From CAWACP01 sp963780655 (GTDB lineage: Bacteria > Acidobacteriota > Terriglobia > Bryobacterales > Bryobacteraceae): DNA of 64,000 nt. The translations under genes and the position numbers were made by a program. The DNA is taken from contig CAWACP010000013.1 in NCBI GenBank assembly GCA_963780655.1, positions 62,001 to 126,000 on the forward strand, in the 5' to 3' direction. Every line of letters starts with the position of its first letter. Within the stretch, counting starts at the first letter, position 1. This document shows, piece after piece, positions 27,656 to 37,093 of this stretch. The notes beneath the pieces were generated by a model that was not told the origin of the DNA, did no database searches, and saw only the letters and a program-made list of their open reading frames with translations.

Positions 27656-30600
27656 CTACTGGCTCGCGCAGGTGACAAACACCCCGCCCCTGCTGTGGAA
27701 CCCCGCGATTTGGGCCTGCACTGGCTGGTCGCCTGCGGGAACGGAAGGGATGGTGACGTTGAGCTGATAAAGTCCCGCCTCCACCAGATTCGCTGCGTTC
27801 ACGACCGCGCTTACTCCGCCGATGGACACTGTCGGGGTGCCTGCAAGGTGCACAGGCTGCGCGATCAATTGCGACGGTGATACCGGCGGATTCGTCGGAC
27901 CAAAGCCGGTAGCGTAGAGTTCAATCTCCTCGCCCACCTGCGCCGGGCGGCTACCCGGTCCGGCTGGTCCCACCAGCGTTCCATCAGCGTGGCGCGCAGC
28001 GACGTAATTCGTTCCATTGCTGGCCCACATGAAAAACTCCGGAGTCATCCGCTGCTTCACAACGACGCCCGGATAGCTGTTGCCCTGCGCCGTGGTCACC
28101 TGCACCGCGACCTGGCCCAACGTGGGATCGTCCGGCGCAATCGCGTTGATCTGGCCGGGACTGACGTAGTCGATGTACGCAGGGATGCCGTTGATGGTTA
28201 CGCTGACGCCTCCGAGCGACATGGGAAACTGCTGATCGGCAGGACCCGGCATCCAGGTCTGCGGAGCGGAGGTGAAGGCACTGCCAAGAATCGTCACCCA
28301 TGCTCCCGACGCAACCCCAGGCTGAAAGCCTGCTGCGTCCACCACCGCCCGTACTTTCGACGCGGGCGCAGCCACCGGCTTCTGGCGCTGGAGCAGAATG
28401 CCATCGGTGGCCGCCAGCGTGACCTGTGGCGCCGCCGACCCATCGTTGTAGCGCGCGACGGAGGTGATGTAGACGGCGTCAGCGATCAGCGGCCCTGCAC
28501 CGGCGTTCGAGATGGTGAGAACCGGTGAGCTTGCCGCGGTGAGCGCGACGCCGCTGAAAATGGTGTGCCATTGGTCGCCCGCTGTGGCGCTGCTCTGATC
28601 GAGACTCGCCGAAGCCACCGCCTTACCGCCCGAGACGATCTGGTACTGAGCATTCTTTGTCCAGCCCGCGGCGCCGCGGGCATTCGGCAGCCAGACCTGA
28701 ATCGTGTACTGACCATCGGCAGGGATGCTCAGGTTCCACTGCGCGGTTCCCTGGGGGACGTCCAATTCCTGCAACGAATATCCCCACGCGTTGTACCAGG
28801 GCCCAATGGCGGTGTCATAGCTGCCGGTGGAAACGTATTCGACGTTCCACGATCCGGTGACGCCGAACCCCGCGTCCGAATCGTCCACGATGTACTGATA
28901 CAGCGGCGCCTGGGCGCCCTTGAAACGCTGGAAGCCGGGTTCGAGCGTGACGGTCTGCCAGCCCAAGGTCCCGTTCAGCACCGCAACGCCGTCGCTGAAG
29001 TCGCGCCGGAAGACGTCGGGCGCCTGCTCGAACAACTCCACGCCGTCGATCCAGACGTTGCCCGCTACATCTCCCACGTCGAATTGCAACTGGCCGTCCC
29101 CGGCGGTCGCGCTGGAGACGAACGTGAGCGTGATCAACCGCCATGTCGTGTCCAGCCAAACCTGCGAGTCAAGGCCGTAATTCGTGTAGGGCGAATTCCC
29201 ACTCTCGCAATCCACCGTGATCAGGCGGGGAGCGTCCGACCGTGCCCAGAACTGCACCTGATAATTCGTGGCCGTCACCACCGGCAGCGATGTCTGATAC
29301 AGATTCGCCTGCCATGAATAGCTGTCCGCGGACGCGACATCGATGTGAGCCGACGTGTTTCCTTCCGCCGCGGCGGAGTTGTCGAGAGTCACAGTTGCGC
29401 TGGCCTGCCCGTCGTCGTCCACGAAAAACGACCACCCCGAAAGCCCGTTCTCAAACCCGGCGTTGGTGAGCAGATGCGGACCCGGCGCCGAGCCCACGCG
29501 CACCGCCGGGCCCAGCGGCTGGCCCAGATGAAAATCATACTCGTCATACCACCAGTTGACGCAACACTGAGTGTCTCCCAGATCGTAGGTGAAGAAGCCG
29601 TCGTTCATCAGCGCCGTCGCCAGGCCAAAGCGCATGTTGGGATAGAACGTCTGAGCGAACGAGATGCTCGAGGCGGGGAGCGCCTGCATCGGCTCATATC
29701 CGTATCCGTACGAGATGATGTTCGGCGGCCCCGATTGTATCTGCTCGAGCTCCGGAGAGAGTCCCTGCAGGAACCAGTTCTGATAATCCTGCCAGTAATC
29801 GCCGAACGACATCTGTCCTTCCCGCACGTCCACTGCTTCGAACACCTGGCTGGATCCGTTAAACAAGGGTAGAATCTGCGCGTCGTTGGGGTGCTGGGGG
29901 TGAGCCGAAAGATAACCCCACGGAACCAGACTGCGCAGGGTGTTGATAGCGAGAAGCACCCCGGCGCGCCATTTGGCATCGAGCGTCACGGGATCGTCCG
30001 GGACGCCATCTCCGGTGGTGCAAATCTGAACCGGATTGCCGTAAACATCCGTGCCGATCCAGGAAATAGTCGTAAATACGTTGTCGAGAAACACGCCATC
30101 CTCGACGAGCCCGCGCGCGATCAAGAGCTGGTACGTATCGTTCGCCAACGCCTGGGCAACCTTGGGCATGGTCAGGTTGAGCAGATAGACACCGTTCAGG
30201 GCAATCTGAATTTTGTTGCCATGGATGTCCTTCAGATAATAATCGTCGGGGAAGGTCAGCCAGGGCCCCGTGTACGTCGCGTCCGCGCCCAGCAGGGCGA
30301 TCATGCCGGGTTCGGCCGCTCGTAGGGCAGTGACCTGATCGTGGGTCATGCCCGGACTCAGATAGAGCTGGATTTTCGCGGCCTGCGCAGGCTGGGTGGC
30401 GTCGACGTACGCTCCTCCCCAGATACTGCCGATACGCGGGAAGTCTCCGCCCGGCGCGGCTACGACGCGATACTCAAGATCCCAGAAACCGGCGGCGGAA
30501 GCGCAGCGGATGTAGACCTGATTCACTACCTGGGGGTCCGGATTGAGCCCGGTCACCGTTACCTGATGCGTCGCGGTTGGCCCGGCGATGTCAGCGGGCT

Positions 30601-30877
30601 GCATCTGGCTCAGGTCCAGCAGCGTATTCACGGAGTACCCGCAGGTGTCTGGGTGGGGAGTGTTGAAGGAAAGATCCAGGCTGGTGGCGCCCGGCGCGAG
30701 CAGAGTACTGGGCGGATAGACGTTGGTCAGCGAGAGGATGGGGGGCGTTTGGCAAAGTGCGGCCCGGCAGGCCAACACGCTCAAGGCGATGACAACCCAC
30801 CTTCGCCGCGGGGACCAACGGATGCCGGTGTCGTTAGTCCGAAACCCGGCGCACACGTTCAACCTGTAGGAGTTCAT
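27656..30877 (-). CDS. Large secreted GHL15-like putative glycosidase with Solibacter C-terminal domain
   Basis: 1073 residues from ATG 30877 (GGAAAG just upstream; longer in-frame starts extend antisense to the hydrolase gene and are rejected). Order: signal/TM ~28-48; beta domain to ~145; a TIM-barrel-like region ~145-420 (FPRIGSIWGGAYVDAT, DDYYLKDIHGNKIQ, EDGVFLDNVF, FFTYDLGDTQCCVNWWYDEY) resembling hypothetical glycosyl hydrolase family 15; a CBM4/9-like jelly roll ~435-600 (LLTNAGFENGLSGWSFF); a golvesin/CBM6-like domain ~640-810; and a C-terminal TIGR03437 domain ~835-1073 (VVDAAGFQPGVASGAWVTIL, YVSPGQINAIAP, ELYATGFGPTNPP). Probably cell-surface polysaccharide processing. The catalytic call is tentative. 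Confidence 0.7.
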   Translation of the reverse strand: MNSYRLNVCAGFRTNDTGIRWSPRRRWVVIALSVLACRAALCQTPPILSLTNVYPPSTLLAPGATSLDLSFNTPHPDTCGYSVNTLLDLSQMQPADIAGPTATHQVTVTGLNPDPQVVNQVYIRCASAAGFWDLEYRVVAAPGGDFPRIGSIWGGAYVDATQPAQAAKIQLYLSPGMTHDQVTALRAAEPGMIALLGADATYTGPWLTFPDDYYLKDIHGNKIQIALNGVYLLNLTMPKVAQALANDTYQLLIARGLVEDGVFLDNVFTTISWIGTDVYGNPVQICTTGDGVPDDPVTLDAKWRAGVLLAINTLRSLVPWGYLSAHPQHPNDAQILPLFNGSSQVFEAVDVREGQMSFGDYWQDYQNWFLQGLSPELEQIQSGPPNIISYGYGYEPMQALPASSISFAQTFYPNMRFGLATALMNDGFFTYDLGDTQCCVNWWYDEYDFHLGQPLGPAVRVGSAPGPHLLTNAGFENGLSGWSFFVDDDGQASATVTLDNSAAAEGNTSAHIDVASADSYSWQANLYQTSLPVVTATNYQVQFWARSDAPRLITVDCESGNSPYTNYGLDSQVWLDTTWRLITLTFVSSATAGDGQLQFDVGDVAGNVWIDGVELFEQAPDVFRRDFSDGVAVLNGTLGWQTVTLEPGFQRFKGAQAPLYQYIVDDSDAGFGVTGSWNVEYVSTGSYDTAIGPWYNAWGYSLQELDVPQGTAQWNLSIPADGQYTIQVWLPNARGAAGWTKNAQYQIVSGGKAVASASLDQSSATAGDQWHTIFSGVALTAASSPVLTISNAGAGPLIADAVYITSVARYNDGSAAPQVTLAATDGILLQRQKPVAAPASKVRAVVDAAGFQPGVASGAWVTILGSAFTSAPQTWMPGPADQQFPMSLGGVSVTINGIPAYIDYVSPGQINAIAPDDPTLGQVAVQVTTAQGNSYPGVVVKQRMTPEFFMWASNGTNYVAARHADGTLVGPAGPGSRPAQVGEEIELYATGFGPTNPPVSPSQLIAQPVHLAGTPTVSIGGVSAVVNAANLVEAGLYQLNVTIPSVPAGDQPVQAQIAGFHSRGGVFVTCASQ

Positions 30878-30939
30878 CTTTCCACATCGCTTTGTGGTCA
30901 GCGTATCGCAAGCCAACCTCCGCCGCCGCCGCGACGCTG

Positions 30940-30945
30940 TATAAT
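30940..30945 (+). promoter_or_regulatory. TATAAT box implying a leaderless hydrolase mRNA
   Basis: A consensus TATAAT ends only 7 bases before the ATG at 30953, so transcription would start at or within a base of the start codon. No Shine-Dalgarno sequence precedes that ATG, which agrees with leaderless initiation. No good -35 box is visible. Confidence 0.4.
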
Positions 30946-30952
30946 TTCCCGC

Positions 30953-31627
30953 ATGTGCGTGCTGCGGACTGTGCTCCTTGCCCTGGCCATAGCCACGCTG
31001 ACGCCGGCACAGCCGAGCATCTCGTTTCCCGCCGACGATGGTGGGCGAGTTTGCGCCGATCTCTATGGCCAGGGGGCCCGCGCGGTTGTGCTCGCTCACG
31101 GTGGACAATTCAACAAGGAGAGTTGGCGGGTTCAGGCTAATGCTCTGGCGTCCGCAGGATTTCATGTTCTGGCAATCGATTTCCGTGGCTTCGGCTGCTC
31201 GACGGGTCCCGGCCAGGCGGATTTCGATAACGCGCCCTTTGAGAAGGACGTACTCGCCGCGGTTCACTACCTGAAAGCGCATGGGGCCAGGACTGTGTCG
31301 GTTGTCGGAGGCAGCTTCGGCGGCGGCGCCGCTGGCGATGCGTCGATCAAGTCCGCGCCAGGGGAGATAGATCGCATCGTATTTCTCGGCGCCGCGCCGA
31401 ATCTCCCTGCTGAGAAGCTGAAGTCGCGGACCCTGTTCATTGTGGCGCGCGATGACCGCAACGACGGCGGCCTACGGCTTCCGGGCATCCGTGCTCAGTA
31501 CGCAAAGGCTCCGGAACCGAAGGAGCTGATCGTTCTGGATGGTTCTGCGCACGCTCAGTTTCTTTTCCAAACGGACCAGAGTGCTCGTGTCATGGACGAA
31601 ATCCTGCGATTCCTCTCAGCGCCGTAA
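30953..31627 (+). CDS. Exported alpha/beta-hydrolase
   Basis: 224 residues from ATG 30953 with a signal peptide (VLRTVLLALAIATLTPAQP). Alpha/beta-hydrolase features: oxyanion strand VVLAHGGQFNKESW, IDFRGFGCS, nucleophile elbow VVGGSFGGGA (Ser in GGSFGG, an unusual GxSxG with Phe), acid in VARDDRND, and the catalytic His in DGSAHAQFLF. About 200 mature residues is compact for the family, lacking a cap. Substrate unknown; likely an esterase or dienelactone-hydrolase-like enzyme in the periplasm. Divergent from the large glycosidase. Confidence 0.8.
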   Translation: MCVLRTVLLALAIATLTPAQPSISFPADDGGRVCADLYGQGARAVVLAHGGQFNKESWRVQANALASAGFHVLAIDFRGFGCSTGPGQADFDNAPFEKDVLAAVHYLKAHGARTVSVVGGSFGGGAAGDASIKSAPGEIDRIVFLGAAPNLPAEKLKSRTLFIVARDDRNDGGLRLPGIRAQYAKAPEPKELIVLDGSAHAQFLFQTDQSARVMDEILRFLSAP

Positions 31628-31633
31628 CGCTGG

Positions 31634-32822
31634 TTATAGCCGGGCTCGCAGGTAGCGGCCAGTCCAGGACTCTTTGCACGCCGCCACTTCTTCGGGTACG
31701 CCCGTGGCTACGATTTCGCCGCCGGCGTGACCGCCCTCCGGGCCAAGGTCGATCACATGATCGGCGGTCTTTATCACATCCAGGTGATGCTCGATTACGA
31801 TGACGGTGTGGCCGGCGTCCACCAGGCGGTTGAGGCATTCGAGCAAGCGTTCGACATCGGCGAGGTGCAGGCCGGTGGTGGGCTCATCGAGGATATAGAC
31901 CGTGTGCTTCGACCTTTGCAACCTGGAAAGCTCGGCTGCGATCTTGATACGCTGCGCCTCACCTCCCGAGAGCGTCGTTGCCGATTGTCCTAAAGTGAGG
32001 TAGCCCAGTCCGTGATCGTTAAGTACCTCGATCTTTTTGCTGATTGCCGGCTCGCTTGCGAAAAAGGCGACGCCCTCTTCTACCGGCATGTTCAGGATGT
32101 CGGTGATGGTTTTGCCGCGCAGGGTGACATCGAGCGTTTCGGCGCTGAAGCGGGCGCCTTTGCAGACGGCGCACATAACCTCGACGTCGGGCATGAAGTA
32201 CAACTGCGTGGTGATGACGCCTTCGCCCTGGCACTCCTCGCAGCGGCCGCCCTTGACGTTGAAACTGAATCGGCCGGGAGTATAGCCTCGCTCCACAGAA
32301 AGCGGCGTGCGCGAGAACATTTCGCGAATCGTGTCGTAGAAGCCAATATAGGTGGCGGGGTTCGAGCGGCTGTTGCGGCCGATGGCAGATTGATCTGAGT
32401 GTGCTCTTGCCGGAACCCGATGCGCCCGTAATGGCGACCAATCGGCCAAGGGGGAATGTGACGTCCACCGACTTGAGATTGTTCTCTCTGGCGCCACGGA
32501 CCGTCAGCGTCCTGCCCGTTCCCTGGCGACGGCGCGACCGCGTTTTGATGCTCCGCTTGCCGGAGAGGAATTGCCCGGTCGGCGAGATTCTGCACTTGAG
32601 GATGTCCTCCAGCGTGCCCTGCGCAATGACTTCGCCGCCATGGACGCCGGGCCCTGGCCCCATCTCCACGATGTGATCCGCCGCACGGATGGTGTCCTCG
32701 TCGTGCTCCACGACAATCACGGTGTTGCCGATGTCGCGCAGGCTTTCGAGCGTGGCGATCATCTTGACATTGTCTTTAGGATGCAGACCGATGCTGGGTT
32801 CGTCGAGGACATAGCGTTTATC
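31634..32822 (-). pseudogene. uvrA: Broken uvrA (excinuclease ABC subunit A) remnant
   Basis: Minus-strand pieces of UvrA in two frames. The first (from ~32822) gives YVLDEPSIGLH, NTVIVVEHDEDTIRAADHIV and the second Walker A GASGSGKST. The second (to the natural stop at 31634) gives SNPATYIGFYDTIREMFSRT, a zinc-finger pair CEEC...CAVC, the signature LGQSATTLSGGEAQRIKI and VYILDEPTTGLHLADVERLL. Between Walker A and the DQS.IGR segment about 50 residues are missing and the frame changes (near 32400). Everything N-terminal to YVLDEPS (roughly the first half) is also absent. It cannot act in nucleotide-excision repair; an intact copy is presumably elsewhere. Confidence 0.85.
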
Positions 32823-32963
32823 ATTCCCGATCGGCGCTGCGAACCCGCATCTGTGCCCCTGGCACGGTTCAACGAACGGCTGTTATCCTGAGGCATTGCC
32901 AACGTTGATCACCGCGCAGCCTTCTTTCGCTCCGCGCCCGCGGGTGGAGAAACCACCATCGAG

Positions 32964-33748
32964 ATGATCGAACAGGCGCCGGATTACAACGGCCTGCCCG
33001 TCTGTGCGCCTCGGTTTATACGCCGCGCAATACCGTCTATCGCGATGGCGCGCGTTCGTACCTGGATTACCTGGGTAAGGGGCTGGGCATTCAACAGCCG
33101 GGATTGCGCTCGTTCCGCATCGTCAGCCGCGACCCGCACCCGCTGTACGAGGCCTCCTGCCTCTTCCTTCTCTCGCAAATCGGCGCGGCTCTCGACCGCA
33201 AGCGCATGCACCGGATCCACGCGCTCTGCTGCAGCGTGAACGGCCGGGCCGTGCTGGTGCTGTTGCCCATGGGCGGCGGCAGGAGCACGCCTGGCGATTT
33301 CGTGTTGCGCCACCCGGAGGTGAAGTTGCTCGCCGACGATTCGGCCTTTGTGGACGCGGCCGGCGGAGTCCATGCTTTCCCGCTGCATTTGGGACTGCCG
33401 GCAGGCTCGGACAGCGGGGTCCCCGAGCAACATCGACGCTTCATCAATCGCATGGGGGTCGGGCCGAAGTTCCTCGTGAACTACGAGTACGTCGCCGACC
33501 GCGTGGTCCCCTTTGCGAAGCCGGGCGTGGTCTTCCTGGGCAGCCGGACGCTGGCGCGCGATTGCCGCATCGAGCCCGCCAGCATGACTGCGGGACTGCG
33601 CGGCAAGGCCCGCGTTGGCTGGTCCCGTCTGGCGAACTGCCATCGGCTGCTGCGGCGGTCGCAAATCCGCCACCTCTATCCGGGCCGCGATCTCGAGAAG
33701 AACGCCGCCGCGGTGGTGGAATTCGCCAGGAGGCTTTCCGGCCGATGA
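32964..33748 (+). pseudogene. HprK-like kinase gene with frameshift and altered P-loop
   Basis: From ATG 32964 the frame reads MIEQAPDYNGLPVCA and then loses sense; continuing in another frame it reads SVYTPRNTVYRDGARSYLDY, EASCLFLLSQIGAALD, VNGRAVLVLLPMGGG, HPEVKLLADDSAFVD and ends at 33748. One extra base near 33006-33009 accounts for the shift. The layout (a Val-Asn-Gly strand, then a P-loop, then LxxDD) is that of HPr-kinase/PEP-carboxykinase-like proteins. The P-loop Lys is replaced (GGGRSTPG instead of G-K-S/T), so ATP binding is doubtful even if the frame were intact. Its stop overlaps the next start (ATGA), so the pair was an operon. Confidence 0.6.
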
Positions 33749-34935
33749 GTCCCGCGCACGCGATCTACCACCTGGCGGCCAAGCTGAGTGCCCGCTTCCT
33801 GGGCCTTTTCCCTTTGGTCGAAAGCGTCTATGTGCATCGCAGCGTTTCGACTGGGGAAGTCTCGTTTGGCCGCAGCGACATCGATCTTCTCGTGATCGTG
33901 CGGCCGCCGGGCGGGGAGTCGGCCGACGGGGCCGAGCTGGCCGCTTTATACGGATGGCTGCGGCTGGCCCGGCTCGGCAACCCGGCCCTTAGCCACATCG
34001 AGATCCACGACCCGGTTCGCCTGGGGCGATGGATCCGGATCGACACTTACCGCGGCTCGCAGGACCGGCGCAGCGCCATCCGGCTGTATGGCAAGCCCAT
34101 CGCCTGGACGGGGATGCCGGTTCGCCGGGAGGATGCGGTTCGCCGCTTCGCCTTCTGGGCGGAACGATTCTTCTCCACCGCGGTGTGCGAGCGAAACCGG
34201 CGCAACCTGCGCAAGATCGCCCTCGAAATGTGGTGCGCCTCCGCCACCGCTACTGGCCTGCTCGAGGAACCGTGTCTGACGCGGCCGGAGATGGCCGCGC
34301 GGTGGGCCGAATCCGATCAGGCGCCCCTGCTCGAGACACTGACCGGCGATCCCTTCCGCGCGCCCTCCGTGGTTTTCCGTCTGGCCCAGCGGCTGCACGA
34401 CAGCCTGCTTCCTCCGCTGCGCGCGCTTCCGGAGCCGCTGACGATCGCGCTGCTGGCGCCTCCCCGTTACCGGCAGCGGAAGCTGGTGGTGCTGCCCGAT
34501 GCGGATTCGCCGCTGCCGCGCGAGGCCTTTCAGCCCGGTTCTTTCCTCTGCACGCCGGAAGTGTTCGACCTCTGCCTGCATTACCAGAACCCCTTCCTGG
34601 CCTGGGTATGTCCGCCACAGCTCAGCGCGCTGGGGATGCTGCCTCCGGCCGCGGCGGATTTCGTGCGGGCCGGGTTGTACTTCTGTCTCGATGGCGCCGT
34701 GTGGAACCCCGGCTTCCAGCACCCGGATACATGGACTCCAGCGGCCTCCGTCGCGGTGATACGGCACGCGCTTCCCTACCTGGAGTCGGGGCGGATTCCG
34801 CCGCCCCTGGACGATGCGCTGGTGGCCCGGCTGGCAGCGGACCGTCCGTCGATCACGGAGTATTACCGGCGCGTCTTCCCGCGCGTCTACCGCGAATCGG
34901 AGGAGCAATGGGAGCGCCTGACGCGTCTGCCATAA
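33745..34935 (+). CDS. Nucleotidyltransferase-fold protein paired with the HprK-like gene
   Basis: 396 residues from ATG 33745, overlapping the kinase stop by 4 bases, with AGGAGG 13 bases upstream. The N-terminal ~110 residues are a polymerase-beta-type nucleotidyltransferase: VYVHRSVSTGEVSFGRSDID carries the GxSDxD metal-binding pair (strand-turn G-R-S-D-I-D), and LSHIEIHDP may give the third carboxylate. The rest is helical and unfamiliar (CLTRPEMAARWAESD, LHYQNPFLAWVCPPQLSALG). HprK-like kinase plus nucleotidyltransferase pairs are known from lasso-peptide tailoring clusters, but no precursor, B or C protein is visible here. The frame is intact, unlike its partner. Confidence 0.65.
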   Translation: MSPAHAIYHLAAKLSARFLGLFPLVESVYVHRSVSTGEVSFGRSDIDLLVIVRPPGGESADGAELAALYGWLRLARLGNPALSHIEIHDPVRLGRWIRIDTYRGSQDRRSAIRLYGKPIAWTGMPVRREDAVRRFAFWAERFFSTAVCERNRRNLRKIALEMWCASATATGLLEEPCLTRPEMAARWAESDQAPLLETLTGDPFRAPSVVFRLAQRLHDSLLPPLRALPEPLTIALLAPPRYRQRKLVVLPDADSPLPREAFQPGSFLCTPEVFDLCLHYQNPFLAWVCPPQLSALGMLPPAAADFVRAGLYFCLDGAVWNPGFQHPDTWTPAASVAVIRHALPYLESGRIPPPLDDALVARLAADRPSITEYYRRVFPRVYRESEEQWERLTRLP

Positions 34936-35129
34936 CCTCCGGCCCGTATCCCCGGAAGCTGCTTCTCGAAAGGCGCGTCGCCTATGCGGTTCACACCTTC
35001 GTCCACCTGCCGGGTTGGAAGATGCCTCAGCCGAACGTATCATGGCCGCATAACGCCGCCCCAAAATTTCGGACCGCTGGCAATTCTATGAGAAAGTTCG
35101 CGTGTGCGCAAAGCGGCCTGCCTGAGTGA
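34908..35129 (+). CDS. Short third gene of the kinase/nucleotidyltransferase unit, probably truncated
   Basis: 73 residues from ATG 34908, which lies inside the end of the nucleotidyltransferase gene and has GGAGGA three bases upstream, so it is probably translated by coupling. The first ~37 residues (SGPYPRKLLLERRVAYAVHT, FVHLPGW) look like protein; the rest (PHNAAPKFRTAGNSMRKF) looks arbitrary. I read it as the 5' stump of a third gene cut by a deletion near 35030. Family unknown. Confidence 0.35.
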   Translation: MGAPDASAITSGPYPRKLLLERRVAYAVHTFVHLPGWKMPQPNVSWPHNAAPKFRTAGNSMRKFACAQSGLPE

Positions 35130-35260
35130 TCTTCTACAACGCCGTTTTGTCGGGATTTTCCTGCCGGGGAACTTCCGACCCCATCCGGATCCCCCATGGA
35201 AGAACTTCGCTGAGCGCTGACGACAGTCTCGCATGCAAGGTATTCTAATAAAGCACGGGT

Positions 35261-36232
35261 ATGCGAACGATAACCCTTGAGAAACATTTCGCAGGCCCGG
35301 GATTCCTCGATGGTCCGGGGCGAGGGCTCAAAGAACAAGCTCTGAAATTCGGCGGTCCCGCTGCAAAACTCTTAGAACAGCTCTGCGACCTCGGCGACAA
35401 GAGGATCGCCGAAATGGATTCCGCTCACATCGACATGCAAATACTGTCGCTTACTTCCCCCGGCGCAGAACAACTCGAAGCCGCCGAGGCGCCGGCGTTC
35501 GCCCGCGAAACGAACGATTTCCTCGCCGATGCCCTGCGGAGTCATCCGACTCGTTTGGCCGGATTTGCCACGTTGCCGACCGCAGACCCCGGCGCCGCTG
35601 CCGCCGAACTGGAGCGAACGATCCGTGATTGCGGTTTCAAGGGAGCGCTCATCAATGGTCATGTCCAGGGACGTTATCTCGACGACAAATTCTTCTGGCC
35701 CATTTTTGAGCGTGCCGAAGTACTCAATGTCCCGATATATCTCCATCCGACCCATCCTCCAAAGTCTGTGATCGAGGCATCGTACGGCGGGTTTGCGCCG
35801 ATAGTGACGGATATGCTGTCCGGCGCGGGATGGGGTTGGCACATCGAAACCGCGGTCCACGTGATCCGTATTATCCTCGGCGGAGCCTTCGACCGTCATC
35901 CGAGACTGCAGCTTGTAGTAGGCCACCTGGGCGAGACGCTTCCCTTCATGTTACAGCGACTTGATGTCATGCCCATGGCAATAACGAAATTGAAGCGCCC
36001 GATAAGCTCTTACCTCCGGGAAAATCTCTACTATACGTTCAGCGGGTTTAACTTCACGCCAACATTTCTCGACCTATTGCTTCAAGTCGGTGTCGATCGG
36101 ATTATGTTTTCGGCCGACTATCCCTATGCGTCGATGGTCGAGGCGCGTGCATTCCTGGACCAACTGCCAGTCAGCACTGCGGACCGAGAACGGATCGCAC
36201 ACGGTAACGCTGAGCGACTTTTTGGGTTATAA
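35261..36232 (+). CDS. Amidohydrolase-2 family (ACMSD / gamma-resorcylate decarboxylase-like)
   Basis: 323 residues. Metal-dependent TIM-barrel enzyme related to 2,6-dihydroxybenzoate and ACMS decarboxylases. Visible ligands: TLEKHF at residues 4-9 (Glu and His of the first strand; the usual form is LEEHF), the metal His in VPIYLHPTHPP (~160s), GHLGETLPFM (~215-225) and the catalytic Asp in IMFSADYPY (~288). It probably decarboxylates or hydrolyses an aromatic or cyclic acid. No ribosome site is obvious. Single gene, flanked by degenerate sequence on both sides. Confidence 0.85.
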   Translation: MRTITLEKHFAGPGFLDGPGRGLKEQALKFGGPAAKLLEQLCDLGDKRIAEMDSAHIDMQILSLTSPGAEQLEAAEAPAFARETNDFLADALRSHPTRLAGFATLPTADPGAAAAELERTIRDCGFKGALINGHVQGRYLDDKFFWPIFERAEVLNVPIYLHPTHPPKSVIEASYGGFAPIVTDMLSGAGWGWHIETAVHVIRIILGGAFDRHPRLQLVVGHLGETLPFMLQRLDVMPMAITKLKRPISSYLRENLYYTFSGFNFTPTFLDLLLQVGVDRIMFSADYPYASMVEARAFLDQLPVSTADRERIAHGNAERLFGL

Positions 36233-37093
36233 GAGATTCCGACCGAGTGGCGTCGATGCGCTGCCAAATCCACAGGTCTGCCGTGCAAGAGAGGGCCAGC
36301 CCCACTCCCGGCTTTGTCGTACTTTCCGACAATGCCGTTTCGGGGGGGGTGGCATTAACTGTGAGTCGGAGACTTCTCGTCCATGTGGCTGCCGGATCCG
36401 CGCTGCGCGCAACGTCCCAGAGGCGACTTCTGGACCACCGCGCGTTTACTTTAAGGTTCACCCCGATGCGGTCAAAACGATCAAGTGTACCCCGCAAGAC
36501 TCGCCACTCTTCATGACGCCGTTGTAATTCCGGGGGGCGGTTGCGGTTTACAGAGCCGGAGAAACAGCGCGTCATAATCAGAGTTTATGGAACCTTCACC
36601 GCTGGCCGCTGGACACTTGGGCTTGAAGAGTCTCCACCACTACGAGGACTTCAATCTTAAGGGCAACGATGACCATGTCCACCGGCTGATGGGATATTGT
36701 TCAAAACCACCGGATCTGGTGTTCCAATCCCGCGACCTTCAAATCGGGCACAGTAGAGGCTGCCTGCCTGAGCTTCGTACGAGTGGTCGGTTTCTTGCCG
36801 GAGCCACAGAACACCGAGGCCACTTCAACGACATGCCGACAACTCGTCAAGGTGACTCATTGGGGGCCACACGGTCTGGCGGGAAACAACCCTCGAGTTT
36901 TCTGCAACAGAGATTTGCAACAAGCCCAGCATCGGCCAAGACGCGGCGGCCGGTCCGTTTCCCCTCCATTTATGCGATTGACTCTCGCAACATGGAACGT
37001 CCAATGTTCAGATGCCTGTCGGCAATGATGCAAACCTACCCTTTGTAGGACGGTACGGGGATCATGAATTACCCTCATGGGCTATAGTTGTCC
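36233..37093. other. 861-base stretch without a supportable gene
   Basis: Open frames up to 153 codons exist on the plus strand (36587-37048) and shorter ones on the minus strand, but none has a ribosome site, a domain or a protein-like hydrophobic pattern. Base use is more AT-rich than in the flanking genes. It may hold decayed genes I cannot identify. Confidence 0.5.

Noticed and set aside
36700..36760. A GGTGTTCCAATCCC stretch resembling a tRNA T-arm
   Set aside because: No acceptor or anticodon stem can be built around it; I found no tRNA or rRNA in the window.
36587..37048. 153-codon plus-strand frame as a gene
   Set aside because: No ribosome site, no hydrophobic core pattern and no family resemblance.
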